Assembly (NCBI GenBank): GCA_963762635.1
Contig: CAVXLQ010000013.1
Span: 1 to 64,000 of the forward strand
Direction: 5' to 3'
Origin: Tenggerimyces sp963762635
Lineage (GTDB): Bacteria; Actinomycetota; Actinomycetes; Propionibacteriales; Actinopolymorphaceae
DNA length: 64,000 nucleotides
A model generated the notes under the pieces. The model saw only the letters and a list, made by a program, of their open reading frames with translations. It was not told where the DNA came from and did not search any database. Every line of letters starts with the position of its first letter. Within the stretch, counting starts at the first letter, position 1. Below, piece after piece: positions 10,240 to 18,018 of this stretch. Position numbers and translations under genes: made by a program.

Positions 10240-11993
10240 GGTCGTTCGCGCTCGCCGTGAAGCTCGTCTGGGCGGCCGGCGGGATGGCGTTCGCCGTAGT
10301 GGTCGGGCTCTTCGCGATCTCCGGCCTCGGCATCGTCGCCCTCGTCTTCTTCGGCAACGCGCTGCTCGGCGAGCTCGTCGCCGGCAACGCCTCGGAGAAG
10401 ACCGTCGGCCTCGTGGTCGCCGCGCTCGTCACCGCGGCGCTGGTCTCGTTCGCCACCGCGACCGGTGCGGGCATGCACAAGCTGCTGATCGAACGCACGA
10501 TCCGCTACTGCAACGAGATCCTGCTGCGGCTCACGATCCAGGCTCCGCTGCGCGAGTTCGACGACCCACGCTTCCACGACCGGCTCGAACGAGCGGAGCG
10601 CGCCGTCCAGGCGAGCCCGATGATCGTCGCGATGGCCGTTCCCCAGATCATCGGTGCGCTCGTCAGTGTCGCCGGTCTCGCGGCCGGGCTGTTCGTCATC
10701 CATCCCGCGCTCGTTCCCGTCACGTTGCTGGCGAGCCTGCCGTTGTGGCTCGCGGGGCGGATCGCGAGTGAGGAGATGTACTCGTTCTCGTTCGGCCATA
10801 CGCCCGGAGACCGGGCCCGTCACCACATCGGCGACGTCGCGAAGAACCGGCGGCTCGCGCCGGAGGTGCGCGCGTACGGTCTGGGCGGCTTCCTGACGAA
10901 GCGGTGGACGGACTTGTACGACGAGCGCCTCGCCGGCGTTCGCGAGGTCGTCGGCAAGCACATCCGGCGGTCGGCGATCGGCAGCGGCGTGGGCATGGTC
11001 GTCCTCGGCGGCGTGCTGCTCGTCGTGCTGTGGTTCGTCCAGCGCGGCGACCTCACCCTCGGTGCCGCGGCGACGGCGGCCGTTGCGGTGCTGCTCCTCG
11101 CCAACCGTTCACAGCTGGCCGCCACCCAGCTCGCCCAGGTCCTCGAGCACGGCAAGTACTTCAACGACTTCGTCGAGCTCCGCGACTGGGTCCGAGAGCT
11201 GCAGCCGCAACATGCGGTTGACGTGCACCCGTTCCGTCAACTGCGAGTTGACGACGTCACGTTCACCTATCCAGGAGCGAGACAACCGGCGCTCCAACAG
11301 CTGAGCGCCAGCATCGACGAGGGCGAGGTCGTGGCGATCGTCGGCCAGAACGGATCTGGCAAGACCACGTTGGTGAAACTGCTCTCCGGCCTGTACGAGC
11401 CGACCGAAGGCACCGTCACCTGGGACGGCACTCCCGTCGCGCAGCTCGCCGGTGACGGCGGGCTCGAGCAGGTGGGCGTGGTGTTCCAGGACTTCGGCAG
11501 GTACTGGTTCTCCGCCGCCGAGAACATCGGCCTCGGCGCCCCCGACCGCCTCACCGACCAGGCGGCGATCGAGGCCGCGGCCACCGAGGCCGGCGCGGGC
11601 ACGTTCCTCGAACGGCTGCCGCAGGGCTACGAAACCCCGCTCGGCGTCGAGGTCGAAGGCGGCGCGGACCTGTCCGGCGGGCAGTGGCAGCGCGTCGCGA
11701 TCGCCCGCGTGCTGTTCCGCAAGGCAACATTCCTCATCCTCGACGAGCCCACCGCGTCCCTCGACGCCGAAGCCGAGGCGGCGTTGTTCGAGACGCTCCG
11801 CGAGCTGCGGCACGGCCGGACGGTCGTGATCATCTCGCACCGGTTCTCCACCGTACGGTCCGCCGACCGCATCCTCGTCATGCACGAGGGCAGGGTCGTC
11901 GAGCAGGGTCCTCACGAGCAGCTGATGGCCGCGGACGGTCGGTACGCGCGGATGTATCGGCTGCAGTCGAGTGCGTACGTGGACGTGGCCTGA
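10236..11993 (+). CDS. ABC exporter half-transporter (fused permease and ATPase)
   Basis: The gene encodes 585 residues. The N-terminal membrane domain has about six segments over residues 1-310, for example VVGLFAISGLGIVALVFFG and VVLGGVLLVVLWFV. The ATPase domain shows Walker A GQNGSGKTT, Q-loop VVFQDF, signature LSGGQWQRVAIAR, Walker B FLILDEPTASLD and H-loop ISHRFSTV. The single complete unit implies a homodimer. The ATG is fixed by the four-base overlap with the regulator gene. Regulator and exporter together look like an inducible efflux pair; the substrate is unknown. A hairpin terminator follows directly. Confidence 0.88.
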   Translation: MRSFALAVKLVWAAGGMAFAVVVGLFAISGLGIVALVFFGNALLGELVAGNASEKTVGLVVAALVTAALVSFATATGAGMHKLLIERTIRYCNEILLRLTIQAPLREFDDPRFHDRLERAERAVQASPMIVAMAVPQIIGALVSVAGLAAGLFVIHPALVPVTLLASLPLWLAGRIASEEMYSFSFGHTPGDRARHHIGDVAKNRRLAPEVRAYGLGGFLTKRWTDLYDERLAGVREVVGKHIRRSAIGSGVGMVVLGGVLLVVLWFVQRGDLTLGAAATAAVAVLLLANRSQLAATQLAQVLEHGKYFNDFVELRDWVRELQPQHAVDVHPFRQLRVDDVTFTYPGARQPALQQLSASIDEGEVVAIVGQNGSGKTTLVKLLSGLYEPTEGTVTWDGTPVAQLAGDGGLEQVGVVFQDFGRYWFSAAENIGLGAPDRLTDQAAIEAAATEAGAGTFLERLPQGYETPLGVEVEGGADLSGGQWQRVAIARVLFRKATFLILDEPTASLDAEAEAALFETLRELRHGRTVVIISHRFSTVRSADRILVMHEGRVVEQGPHEQLMAADGRYARMYRLQSSAYVDVA

Positions 11994-12000
11994 GAAGACG

Positions 12001-12034
12001 GAGCGGCCCCGCCCCAGGCAGGGGCGGGCCGCTC
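12001..12034. terminator. Bidirectional hairpin terminator
   Basis: GAGCGGCCCCGCCCC at 12001-12015 pairs with GGGGCGGGCCGCTC at 12021-12034, with one bulged base and a 5-base loop. It lies between the convergent exporter and metalloprotease genes and can serve both. There is no U-tract, as is usual in actinomycetes. Confidence 0.7.
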
Positions 12035-12048
12035 GACTCACTCAGGTG

Positions 12049-13962
12049 CTACTTGCTGGACAGACCCCACGCGATGCGGTTCAGGCTGTCCTCGGTGCCG
12101 GTAAAGCCCTCGAACAGCGAGAACACGTCACTCGACAGGTCGGCGTCCGGGTCGTCGGCGGTGCCGCCGACGTTGTCCGGACCCACGCCGTACATACCGG
12201 CGAAGTCGCCGCCCTCGTCCATGACGTTCTTGACGGCGTTCGTCGAGTCGGTGTGCCAGCTGCCGAGGTAGTGCCCGGCCTCGTGCGACACGATGTTGCC
12301 GATCGCCGTACCCACGAACTTGATCCGGTTGCTCGCCGGCGTCAGGTACGTGTTCAGCGAGTACTCCGGACCCGCCGGGTCGCTGATCGCGTCGAGCAGC
12401 ACCAGTGCGGTCTCCTCGTGCCCGAAGTTGCCGGGGTCGATGGACTGCGCGATGCCGATCGTGTTGATGCCCGACTCCGCGATCGTGCCACCGACGACGA
12501 CGCGGCTCACGTTCACGTTGCCGAACGTGTCCGGGTTGTCGGCGGAGTTGCGCACGACGATCTTCGACTTGCCGTTCTTCGCGACCGCGTCGCTGCCGAG
12601 GTTCTCCTTGACGGTCTTCACGACCTGCTTGACGACCGCCGCCTCGTCGGCGCGGGTGAGGCCCCAACGTCCGAGGAACGCGCGGAACGGGCTGAGCGTA
12701 CGTACGCCCGGACCACCCACGACGTTGGTGTTCAGCCGCTGGCCGTCGAAGTCGAGGAACAGCGTCTGCGGCTTGGCCTCCTTCTCCAGCGTCGGCCGAT
12801 AGGCCTCGACCGTCACGTCGTACAGACCCTCGCCTGCGGTGATCGCGATCGCATGCATGCCCGCGACCGCGGCGACGTGGTCGGCGAGCGCGTTGCCGCC
12901 ACCGGGCAGCGACGTGTTGGCCGGCATGATCGACGATGCGTCCTGGCTGGAGCCCATGACCTGCTTGCCCGACGGGTCGTACAGGTCGATGTGGCTCGCG
13001 CCGTTCTTCACCGTGACACCGAGGACGTCACCCGGGCGCAGCGGCACCGAGTAGTAGTCGACGTCGGCGGTCCGCGAGGTGATGGTCAGCTGGTACGCGC
13101 CTTCCTCACCCGCACCCGGGCCGCTGCCGGAGTCGAACGGGTCCTCCGGGATCGAGAGGAAGCCCGCGACCTCGACGTAGTAGACGCCGGTCGCCGGAGC
13201 CGTGAAGCGCAGCAGGCTGTCGAACGTCGAGGCGTTCTCATCGTCGTTGCCGGCGAGGAAGTTGCCTTCGGCGTCCCAGATCTCCACGATCGAGTCGGCC
13301 AAGCCGCGGCCGTCGATGTCCGCGACGATCTGCTTACCGGCCTGGACCTCGATCTTGTAGAAGTCGAAGTCGCCCGAACCTGAGCCGGCGCTGCCGTGCG
13401 GGCCGTCGCCGATGGTGCCGGTCGTACGGATCGCGCCTCGCGAGCCCTCGATGCCGGTGTCCCGAGCGAGCGGGATCGCGCCGTCGTCCTCGGTGTTCGG
13501 AGTCATCGCCGAGATCGGAACAACCTGGTGCGACAGCTGACCGAGGATGCGCGCCTTGGGGTTCTTGCCCTTGGCGGTGCCGAACTTGGCGACGACCTCG
13601 GCGTCGGCCTGGGTGTCGTTCCCACCGAAGATGCCGGCGGGCTCCTCCTCGTCGTGCAGGATCGGCTGCTGCACGGCCGCACCCGCGTTCGCCCGCACCT
13701 TGGCCTTCTGCTGGGCCCGGACCTTCGACTTGTACGCCAGGGCGCGGTCCCAGCCGGCGAAGTCCAGCTTGTCCCGGTCCTTGACCAGCGCGAGGTACGG
13801 GTTCGGTCCACTCGGCGCCTTGCCCTGAGCGGCTTTCGCGGCCTTCTGGTAGCCGCGGTCGGCCGCGTCGGTGCCATGGTCAGGCGCTGCCGACGCGAAC
13901 GCCGGAGTGATGAGGGCCATGGCACCAATCGCCACGGCAAGAGTCATAGATCTCCTGCGCAC
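12049..13962 (-). CDS. Secreted metzincin-type zinc metalloprotease with pre-peptidase C-terminal-like domain
   Basis: The gene encodes about 637 residues. The GTG at 13962 follows a strong GGGGGAG ribosome site and gives a signal peptide starting VRRRSMTLAVAIGAM and ending PAFASA; the ATG at 13947 is the alternative. The middle contains beta-rich domains with DFDFYKIEVQAGKQIVADI and TGVYYVEVAGF, typical of bacterial pre-peptidase C-terminal domains, probably two copies. The C-terminal catalytic part has HEAGHYLGSWH from residue 560, a full HExxHxxGxxH zinc site, with a methionine (VMDEGG) shortly after as a Met-turn candidate. It is predicted to be extracellular. Substrates are unknown, and I cannot assign it to a named metzincin family. 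Confidence 0.82.
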   Translation of the reverse strand: MRRRSMTLAVAIGAMALITPAFASAAPDHGTDAADRGYQKAAKAAQGKAPSGPNPYLALVKDRDKLDFAGWDRALAYKSKVRAQQKAKVRANAGAAVQQPILHDEEEPAGIFGGNDTQADAEVVAKFGTAKGKNPKARILGQLSHQVVPISAMTPNTEDDGAIPLARDTGIEGSRGAIRTTGTIGDGPHGSAGSGSGDFDFYKIEVQAGKQIVADIDGRGLADSIVEIWDAEGNFLAGNDDENASTFDSLLRFTAPATGVYYVEVAGFLSIPEDPFDSGSGPGAGEEGAYQLTITSRTADVDYYSVPLRPGDVLGVTVKNGASHIDLYDPSGKQVMGSSQDASSIMPANTSLPGGGNALADHVAAVAGMHAIAITAGEGLYDVTVEAYRPTLEKEAKPQTLFLDFDGQRLNTNVVGGPGVRTLSPFRAFLGRWGLTRADEAAVVKQVVKTVKENLGSDAVAKNGKSKIVVRNSADNPDTFGNVNVSRVVVGGTIAESGINTIGIAQSIDPGNFGHEETALVLLDAISDPAGPEYSLNTYLTPASNRIKFVGTAIGNIVSHEAGHYLGSWHTDSTNAVKNVMDEGGDFAGMYGVGPDNVGGTADDPDADLSSDVFSLFEGFTGTEDSLNRIAWGLSSK

Positions 13963-14160
13963 TACGGGGCTCCCCCGGTCGGTCCGCGGCGTCCTTGCCG
14001 CGAACAGGACGGATTCCGGCGGCGCTCGTCTGGATACGGCGGACCGACCCGCCGGAATGGATGTCCCGGCCCCCCGACCACACAGGGCGGTCTCCCACCA
14101 CCCCCGGCACACAGGAGATCACCGAGCGCGTCGGTTGTCGCGCTTGCCGTCCGGTTGCGG

Positions 14161-15645
14161 TCAGCCCACCGGGGCCGGGGTGCGCTGGGGCTCGTTCGGC
14201 TCGGGTTCGTCGGTTGTGGGCTCGTTCCGGCGCCGGATCCGCTGCAGGATCGTGTCGAAGAACGCGGCCAGCAGGCACACCCGCAGGATCAGGATGACGA
14301 GCGTGGGCAGGTCCTCGATGAGGTGCCGGAACACCACCCAGAACGCCCCGCCGCGGTCGCCGATCAGGTGGGTGAGGCCGACGAAGCCCCATTCGACGCC
14401 GGCTTCCATCGCGCGCATCGCGACCGCGAGGAGGAGGAACAGCAGCGGCCCGGCCTGCCAGACCAGGCGCAGCGCGTTCACCAGCGGCACCCACTTGCCG
14501 CGCCGGCTGCTGGTGTAGTGGTCGACGAGGAACTTCACCTCGCCGGGCAGCCGGTTGAAGCGGTGCTGGAACTGGTTCAACACCGAGGAGTTGGCGACGA
14601 TGTCACGTTCGCGATCGAGGACGTGGCCGTAGATCACGCAGGTGATCGCGAGCCAGATCAGCGGGTAGAGGAACGCGTCCTTCGCGTCGGGCAGGTAGAC
14701 CAGCGCGTTCTCGATGCCGGTGACGACCCAGTCGAACGGCGCGAACACGCCGCGGATGTTCTCCTTCAGCTGCGTGATCTCGACCCAGAACACCCGCGTG
14801 TGCAGCCACTCGGGGACGGCGGCGAGCAGCTTGCTCAGGCCGACCACGGCGTAGAAGAGATAGGAGACCTCGAAGAAGATCGCGAGCAGGCGGAGGACCC
14901 GCTTGCCGGGCACCTCCTTGTCGACCAGCCACCACAGGATGCGTTTGAGCAGGTAGCAGGTCACCGCGGCGATCGCTGCGGCGTACATGACCTCGGGGCC
15001 CTGGTCCGGGACCCGCGACCAGGTCTGCATCGCCTCGTAGATGAGGTCGCTGAGGTACTGGTCGATCACACCCCAGGTCGCGTAGAACGCGAGGAACGGC
15101 ACGGCGGCGACGATCACGAAGTCGATGAACGTCGGCTCGTCGCGGCCGTCCGGCTCCTCGTCGGGGTCGGAGCTGGTCTCTGGCTGCGGCGGTGGGACGG
15201 CCTGGTCGGGGGTGGCGACGGGCATCGGGGCGAGGCTCTGGTCGGTCTCCGTACGGAACCCGAACATCCCGCCGATGCCCCGCCGGCGCGCGTGCCTGCC
15301 GCGGGCGGGCTCGGGGGCGGAGACGACGGCGGCGACGACCCGGTCGGCCTCGCGCTGCATGATCCGCAGGTGCCGCAGGCCTGGCATCGCCTCGCGGAGC
15401 GCGAAGAACATCGCGATCGTGGCGGCGATCTGGACGAGCATGGAGAGGGCGACGCAGCCGAACGCCAGCACGCTCGCGAGGCCGTCGGGGATGGCCTCCC
15501 ACCGGTTGGCGCGGGCGGCGAGCATCATCGTCAGGCGGGACCCGGCACCACCGATCAGCCCCCAGACCAGGAGGGCAGGCCAGTACCGCACCGCGAAGTG
15601 GAGCGCGCGGCGCAGTGGCTCGAGGTAGATGCGAACGGTTTCCAT
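14161..15645 (-). CDS. Large multi-pass membrane protein of unknown function
   Basis: This 494-residue protein starts METVRIYLEPLRRALHFAV. Two membrane segments occur in the first 110 residues. A charged, proline-rich cytosolic loop of about 90 residues follows (residues 120-180, with PPPQPE and DPDEEPDGRDEP). At least five further membrane segments follow, then a basic tail. The layout recurs in actinobacteria, but I know no function for it. A possible -10, GATACT, lies at 15656-15661 on this strand, 10 bases before the ATG. It does not overlap its neighbours and appears monocistronic. Confidence 0.75.
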   Translation of the reverse strand: METVRIYLEPLRRALHFAVRYWPALLVWGLIGGAGSRLTMMLAARANRWEAIPDGLASVLAFGCVALSMLVQIAATIAMFFALREAMPGLRHLRIMQREADRVVAAVVSAPEPARGRHARRRGIGGMFGFRTETDQSLAPMPVATPDQAVPPPQPETSSDPDEEPDGRDEPTFIDFVIVAAVPFLAFYATWGVIDQYLSDLIYEAMQTWSRVPDQGPEVMYAAAIAAVTCYLLKRILWWLVDKEVPGKRVLRLLAIFFEVSYLFYAVVGLSKLLAAVPEWLHTRVFWVEITQLKENIRGVFAPFDWVVTGIENALVYLPDAKDAFLYPLIWLAITCVIYGHVLDRERDIVANSSVLNQFQHRFNRLPGEVKFLVDHYTSSRRGKWVPLVNALRLVWQAGPLLFLLLAVAMRAMEAGVEWGFVGLTHLIGDRGGAFWVVFRHLIEDLPTLVILILRVCLLAAFFDTILQRIRRRNEPTTDEPEPNEPQRTPAPVG

Positions 15646-15937
15646 GCCGGCGGTCAGTATCGCAAGCGAGTGCGGATGGCAGCGCGTCTCGTCCGTTCTG
15701 CTGGACGGCCGGCTACGGACTGCGTGTGCGTTACTACTGCGCGCGAGGTGTAGTCCGTGGTTTAACTGGGCAGAGAGCGAGCTACAGGGAGCTCTGCCTG
15801 GGGCCCGTTGGACAACGAAATGGCGTCGATTTGATTTCAGTGCAACCGAACGGCGTTGCAGTTCGTCTAAGGGGCGAGTGCTTGCACTGCATGCGCTCAG
15901 GTAGGTCCGCGGGGTCTGGTCGAGGCAGGTGGTCGTA
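15646..15937. other. Gene-free upstream region with lower GC
   Basis: The 292 bases upstream of the membrane-protein gene are less GC-rich than their surroundings, especially 15,720-15,900. They contain the probable promoter of that gene at the left edge. I see no convincing frame, tRNA or named RNA. Confidence 0.4.
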
Positions 15938-16147
15938 GTGAACGTCGAGTACGCCCAACGAGTCCGCCGACTAGCCCGCCTACGCATCCGCGCCGAAGTC
16001 GCGCGCCGCCGCGCCGAACGTCTCCAAGCCACCCGGACCTCCTCGTCGTCCGGGTCCTCCGGCAGCGCCGGCTCAGCCGCCGAACCGGCCCTGATCCGCC
16101 CCCGCCGCGCCCGGCACGCCGACCAGTCCCAACGCGCCACCAGCTGA
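15938..16147 (+). CDS. Possible small basic protein
   Basis: A GTG at 15938, preceded by GAGGCAGG at suitable spacing, opens a 69-residue frame. It begins VNVEYAQRVRRLARLRIRAE, strongly amphipathic and arginine-rich, and then becomes a Ser/Gly/Ala-rich tail. Third codon positions are mostly G or C, as in real genes here. There is no family match that I recognise. It could be a genuine small protein or a chance frame in front of the repeat island. Confidence 0.35.
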   Translation: MNVEYAQRVRRLARLRIRAEVARRRAERLQATRTSSSSGSSGSAGSAAEPALIRPRRARHADQSQRATS

Positions 16148-16218
16148 CCCCACCCGCTCCGCCCGCTCTTCGCACCTCACCCACGCGCGCCCTGGATCGG
16201 GGGCACCCCTGTCCGGAC

Positions 16219-16250
16219 CTATTCGATAGAGGGACGCCCTCATTCGAAAT
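16219..16250. repeat. Repeat family B, half copy
   Basis: The segment TATTCGATAGAGGGACGCCC and the following CTCATTCGAAAT match the right half of the element found inside mobA at 22677-22739. The core GGGACGCCCTC and the TTCGAA end are identical. The left half is missing or degenerate. Confidence 0.7.
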
Positions 16251-16275
16251 CCCGCGGACCGCACGAAGATCAACT

Positions 16276-16323
16276 GTGGGGTTCTGGTAGCGACACGCCA
16301 GCATGTCGCGACCAGAACCCCAC
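16276..16323. repeat. Long palindrome, 20-base arms
   Basis: Arm 16276-16295 pairs with 16304-16323 with a single mismatch around an 8-base loop (CGCCAGCA). The arms begin GTGGGGTTCTGGT. No second copy is seen in this window. It could be a terminator or a REP-like unit. Confidence 0.7.
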
Positions 16324-16466
16324 ACTTTGAGGGCACCTGGTGTGATGGCCGGCCCACGGGACCGGTGTGCCCCGACCCCACCTGCCCACCGGCCGAGCTC
16401 ACCCCACGCGCTTCGGTCGCGGGGACCCTTGGCCGGACGTCTTCGTCCGAGGGGTGCTTCGTCCGT

Positions 16467-16515
16467 GAGTTGTTCCAGTGATCTCGTTTTAGAGGCCGAG
16501 ATCACTGGAACAAGT
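16467..16515. repeat. Repeat family A, copy 1
   Basis: TTGTTCCAGTGATCTCG (16470-16486) pairs perfectly over 17 bases with 16497-16513 around a 10-base loop, TTTTAGAGGC. The loop base composition recurs in copies 2 and 3 (TCTAGAGG). Confidence 0.8.
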
Positions 16516-16560
16516 CCGGCACCAGCTGACGGAGCGGCCTACCCGTCCAAGGGGCCCGCG

Positions 16561-16612
16561 GGAGTTGTTGGAGAGATCTCGGTCTAGAGGTCGTGATCTG
16601 TCCAACAACTCC
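16561..16612. repeat. Repeat family A, copy 2
   Basis: GGAGTTGTTGGAGAGATCTC and one further G (16561-16581) pair with 16592-16612 with two mismatches; the loop is GTCTAGAGGT. The ends match copies 1 and 3, but the middle of the stem differs on both arms, so pairing is kept while sequence changes. Confidence 0.8.
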
Positions 16613-16656
16613 GCGTCGCCATGCCTGATGTGGCTGGGGACGGATGGCGTCGGGCG

Positions 16657-16703
16657 AGTTGTTCCAGTGATCTCGGTCTAGAGGCCGAGATCACTGGAAC
16701 AGG
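16657..16703. repeat. Repeat family A, copy 3
   Basis: TGTTCCAGTGATCTCGG (16660-16676) pairs perfectly with 16685-16701; the loop is TCTAGAGG. It is almost identical to copy 1. Confidence 0.8.
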
Positions 16704-16826
16704 TCATCGGACCTCGCTACTGGCCGTGGTCACTGTCGACGGTTGGGGTAGCGCCGACTGTGACGCCGTGCACAAGGCACGTGGGGCTCGTTCGCCGTCC
16801 TCGCGTTGAGGGGGAAGGATGGGGGC

Positions 16827-17429
16827 ATGACCGAGTCGCAGCACAACTCTGACGGCCAGGACGCCGAGCGCGAGCAGCGCAGTGAGTCGCCGCGTGTGGT
16901 GATCGTGGGGCCGGACGGGATGGCCGTCGAGGGACCGCCTCAGACGAAGTCCCAGCACGACGACGACGGTGACGAGCACGAGCCCTCGGTCACCGACCTG
17001 GTCGAGCAGCCCGCGAAGGTCATGCGCATCGGCAGCATGATCCGCCAGCTGCTCGAGGAGGTGAAGGCGAGCCCGCTCGACGAGGCCTCCCGGCAGCGGC
17101 TGCGCGAGATCCACAAGTCCTCGATCGCCGAGCTCGAGCAGGGCCTCGCGCCCGAGCTGGTCGAGGAGCTGGAACGCCTCTCGCTCCCGTTCGACGACGC
17201 CACCGTCCCGAGCGAGTCCGAGCTCCGCGTCGCCCAGGCGCAGCTCGTGGGCTGGCTGGAGGGGCTGTTCCAGGGCATCCAGACCGCCCTGTTCGCCCAG
17301 CAGATGGCCGCCCGCGCGCAGCTCGAGCAGATGCGCCGGCAGCTGCCGCCCGGCGTCGCGCTGCCCCCGCACCTGCAGCAGCAGGTCGATCAGCAGGAGC
17401 CGGGCTCCGGCGGAGGCATGTACCTCTAG
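16827..17429 (+). CDS. bpa: Bacterial proteasome activator Bpa (PafE)
   Basis: Bpa forms a dodecameric ring that docks on the 20S proteasome and opens it without ATP, feeding in unfolded proteins such as heat-shock repressors. This 200-residue protein has a disordered acidic N-terminus, then the family signature: MRIGSMIRQLLEEVKASPLD, RQRLREIHKSSIAELEQGL, AQLVGWLEGLFQGIQTALFA and QQMAARAQLEQMRRQLPPG. It ends GGMYL, equivalent to the C-terminal GQYL of the mycobacterial protein that inserts into proteasome pockets. The ATG at 16827 is preceded by GGGGAAGG. Presence of Bpa implies a 20S proteasome elsewhere in the genome. Confidence 0.93.
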   Translation: MTESQHNSDGQDAEREQRSESPRVVIVGPDGMAVEGPPQTKSQHDDDGDEHEPSVTDLVEQPAKVMRIGSMIRQLLEEVKASPLDEASRQRLREIHKSSIAELEQGLAPELVEELERLSLPFDDATVPSESELRVAQAQLVGWLEGLFQGIQTALFAQQMAARAQLEQMRRQLPPGVALPPHLQQQVDQQEPGSGGGMYL

Positions 17430-17433
17430 TCGA

Positions 17434-18018
17434 TCAGGGAACGAAGCGCGCCCAGACCGGAGTCGTCTCCGGCTTGTCGCTCTTCTTGCCCAGCGACACC
17501 TCTGCCCGCAGGTTCTTCGCGTCCGCGGGGAGCAGGAACGTCGGCACGATCGTGTACCACTTGCCGGCCTGCGGCTTGTCCTTGCCGGACGCGGACATGC
17601 ACTCGATCGGCGCGGTCAGGCCGAGGTCGTCAGCGGCGCTGCCGAACGCGGGCGGGTTCGGATCCCAGAACCGGTTGGTCGCCGGCTCCCGGAGCCGCAC
17701 CTCGCACTTCGGCGAGTTGATCGGGACGCCGGCGTCGAGCTTGAACGACACATAGACCGCCACGTAGTGGATGCCGTCCTTACGCGGCGGTTTCTTCTTG
17801 CCGTTGGAGTCGACCGTCGCGCGGGGATCCTCGATGCGGTTGAGCCGCCAGGTCACCCCGTTCGCCTCGATCGTCTCCTTCGCGGGTACGTCCCTGAACG
17901 TCCCCAGCGCCTGGGCGCGATCCGGGAGGTCGTCCCAGGTCTCGATGACGAAGTACGCGGGCAGCAGGAGCAACAGCGCCGCGAACCGCCAGACGTTCCG
18001 GCGCAGCCACTGGATCAC
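17434..18018 (-). CDS. Membrane-anchored protein, third gene of an ectodomain operon
   Basis: This 194-residue protein has one N-terminal membrane segment (about residues 9-25, FAALLLLLPAYFVIE) and an outward-facing beta-rich domain. Visible pieces are NGVTWRLNRIEDP, GIHYVAVYVSFKLDAG and AGKWYTIVPTFLLPADA, a pattern like DUF4352-type immunoglobulin-like domains. Its ATG overlaps the stop of the upstream gene by four bases, so it is the last gene of a tightly coupled trio. Function is unknown; I infer a cell-envelope complex with the two partners. It converges on bpa with a 4-base gap. Confidence 0.78.
   Translation of the reverse strand: MIQWLRRNVWRFAALLLLLPAYFVIETWDDLPDRAQALGTFRDVPAKETIEANGVTWRLNRIEDPRATVDSNGKKKPPRKDGIHYVAVYVSFKLDAGVPINSPKCEVRLREPATNRFWDPNPPAFGSAADDLGLTAPIECMSASGKDKPQAGKWYTIVPTFLLPADAKNLRAEVSLGKKSDKPETTPVWARFVP

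Larger units (their letters stand above)
16148..16826. other. Intergenic island of palindromic repeats upstream of bpa
   Basis: This 679-base stretch has no credible gene. It holds at least five hairpin-forming elements: a half copy of the TTCGAA repeat (16219-16250), a 20-base-arm palindrome (16276-16323) and three copies of a TTGTT-type palindrome (16467-16515, 16561-16612, 16659-16701). Each is annotated separately. The last 100 bases should hold the bpa promoter. Confidence 0.7.

Noticed and set aside
12049..14112. Longer version of the metalloprotease with about 50 extra N-terminal residues
   Set aside because: The extension is arginine-rich and lacks a signal peptide; a good ribosome site and a normal signal peptide begin at the GTG at 13962.
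13396..15753. 785-codon open frame on the plus strand opposite the protease and membrane-protein genes
   Set aside because: It is the mirror of two well-supported minus-strand genes; its composition (strings of Asp, Glu, Arg, His) is typical of a high-GC antisense shadow.
16148..16826. CRISPR array
   Set aside because: The repeats are palindromes of unequal spacing with different stems; there are no regular direct repeats with unique spacers and no cas genes.
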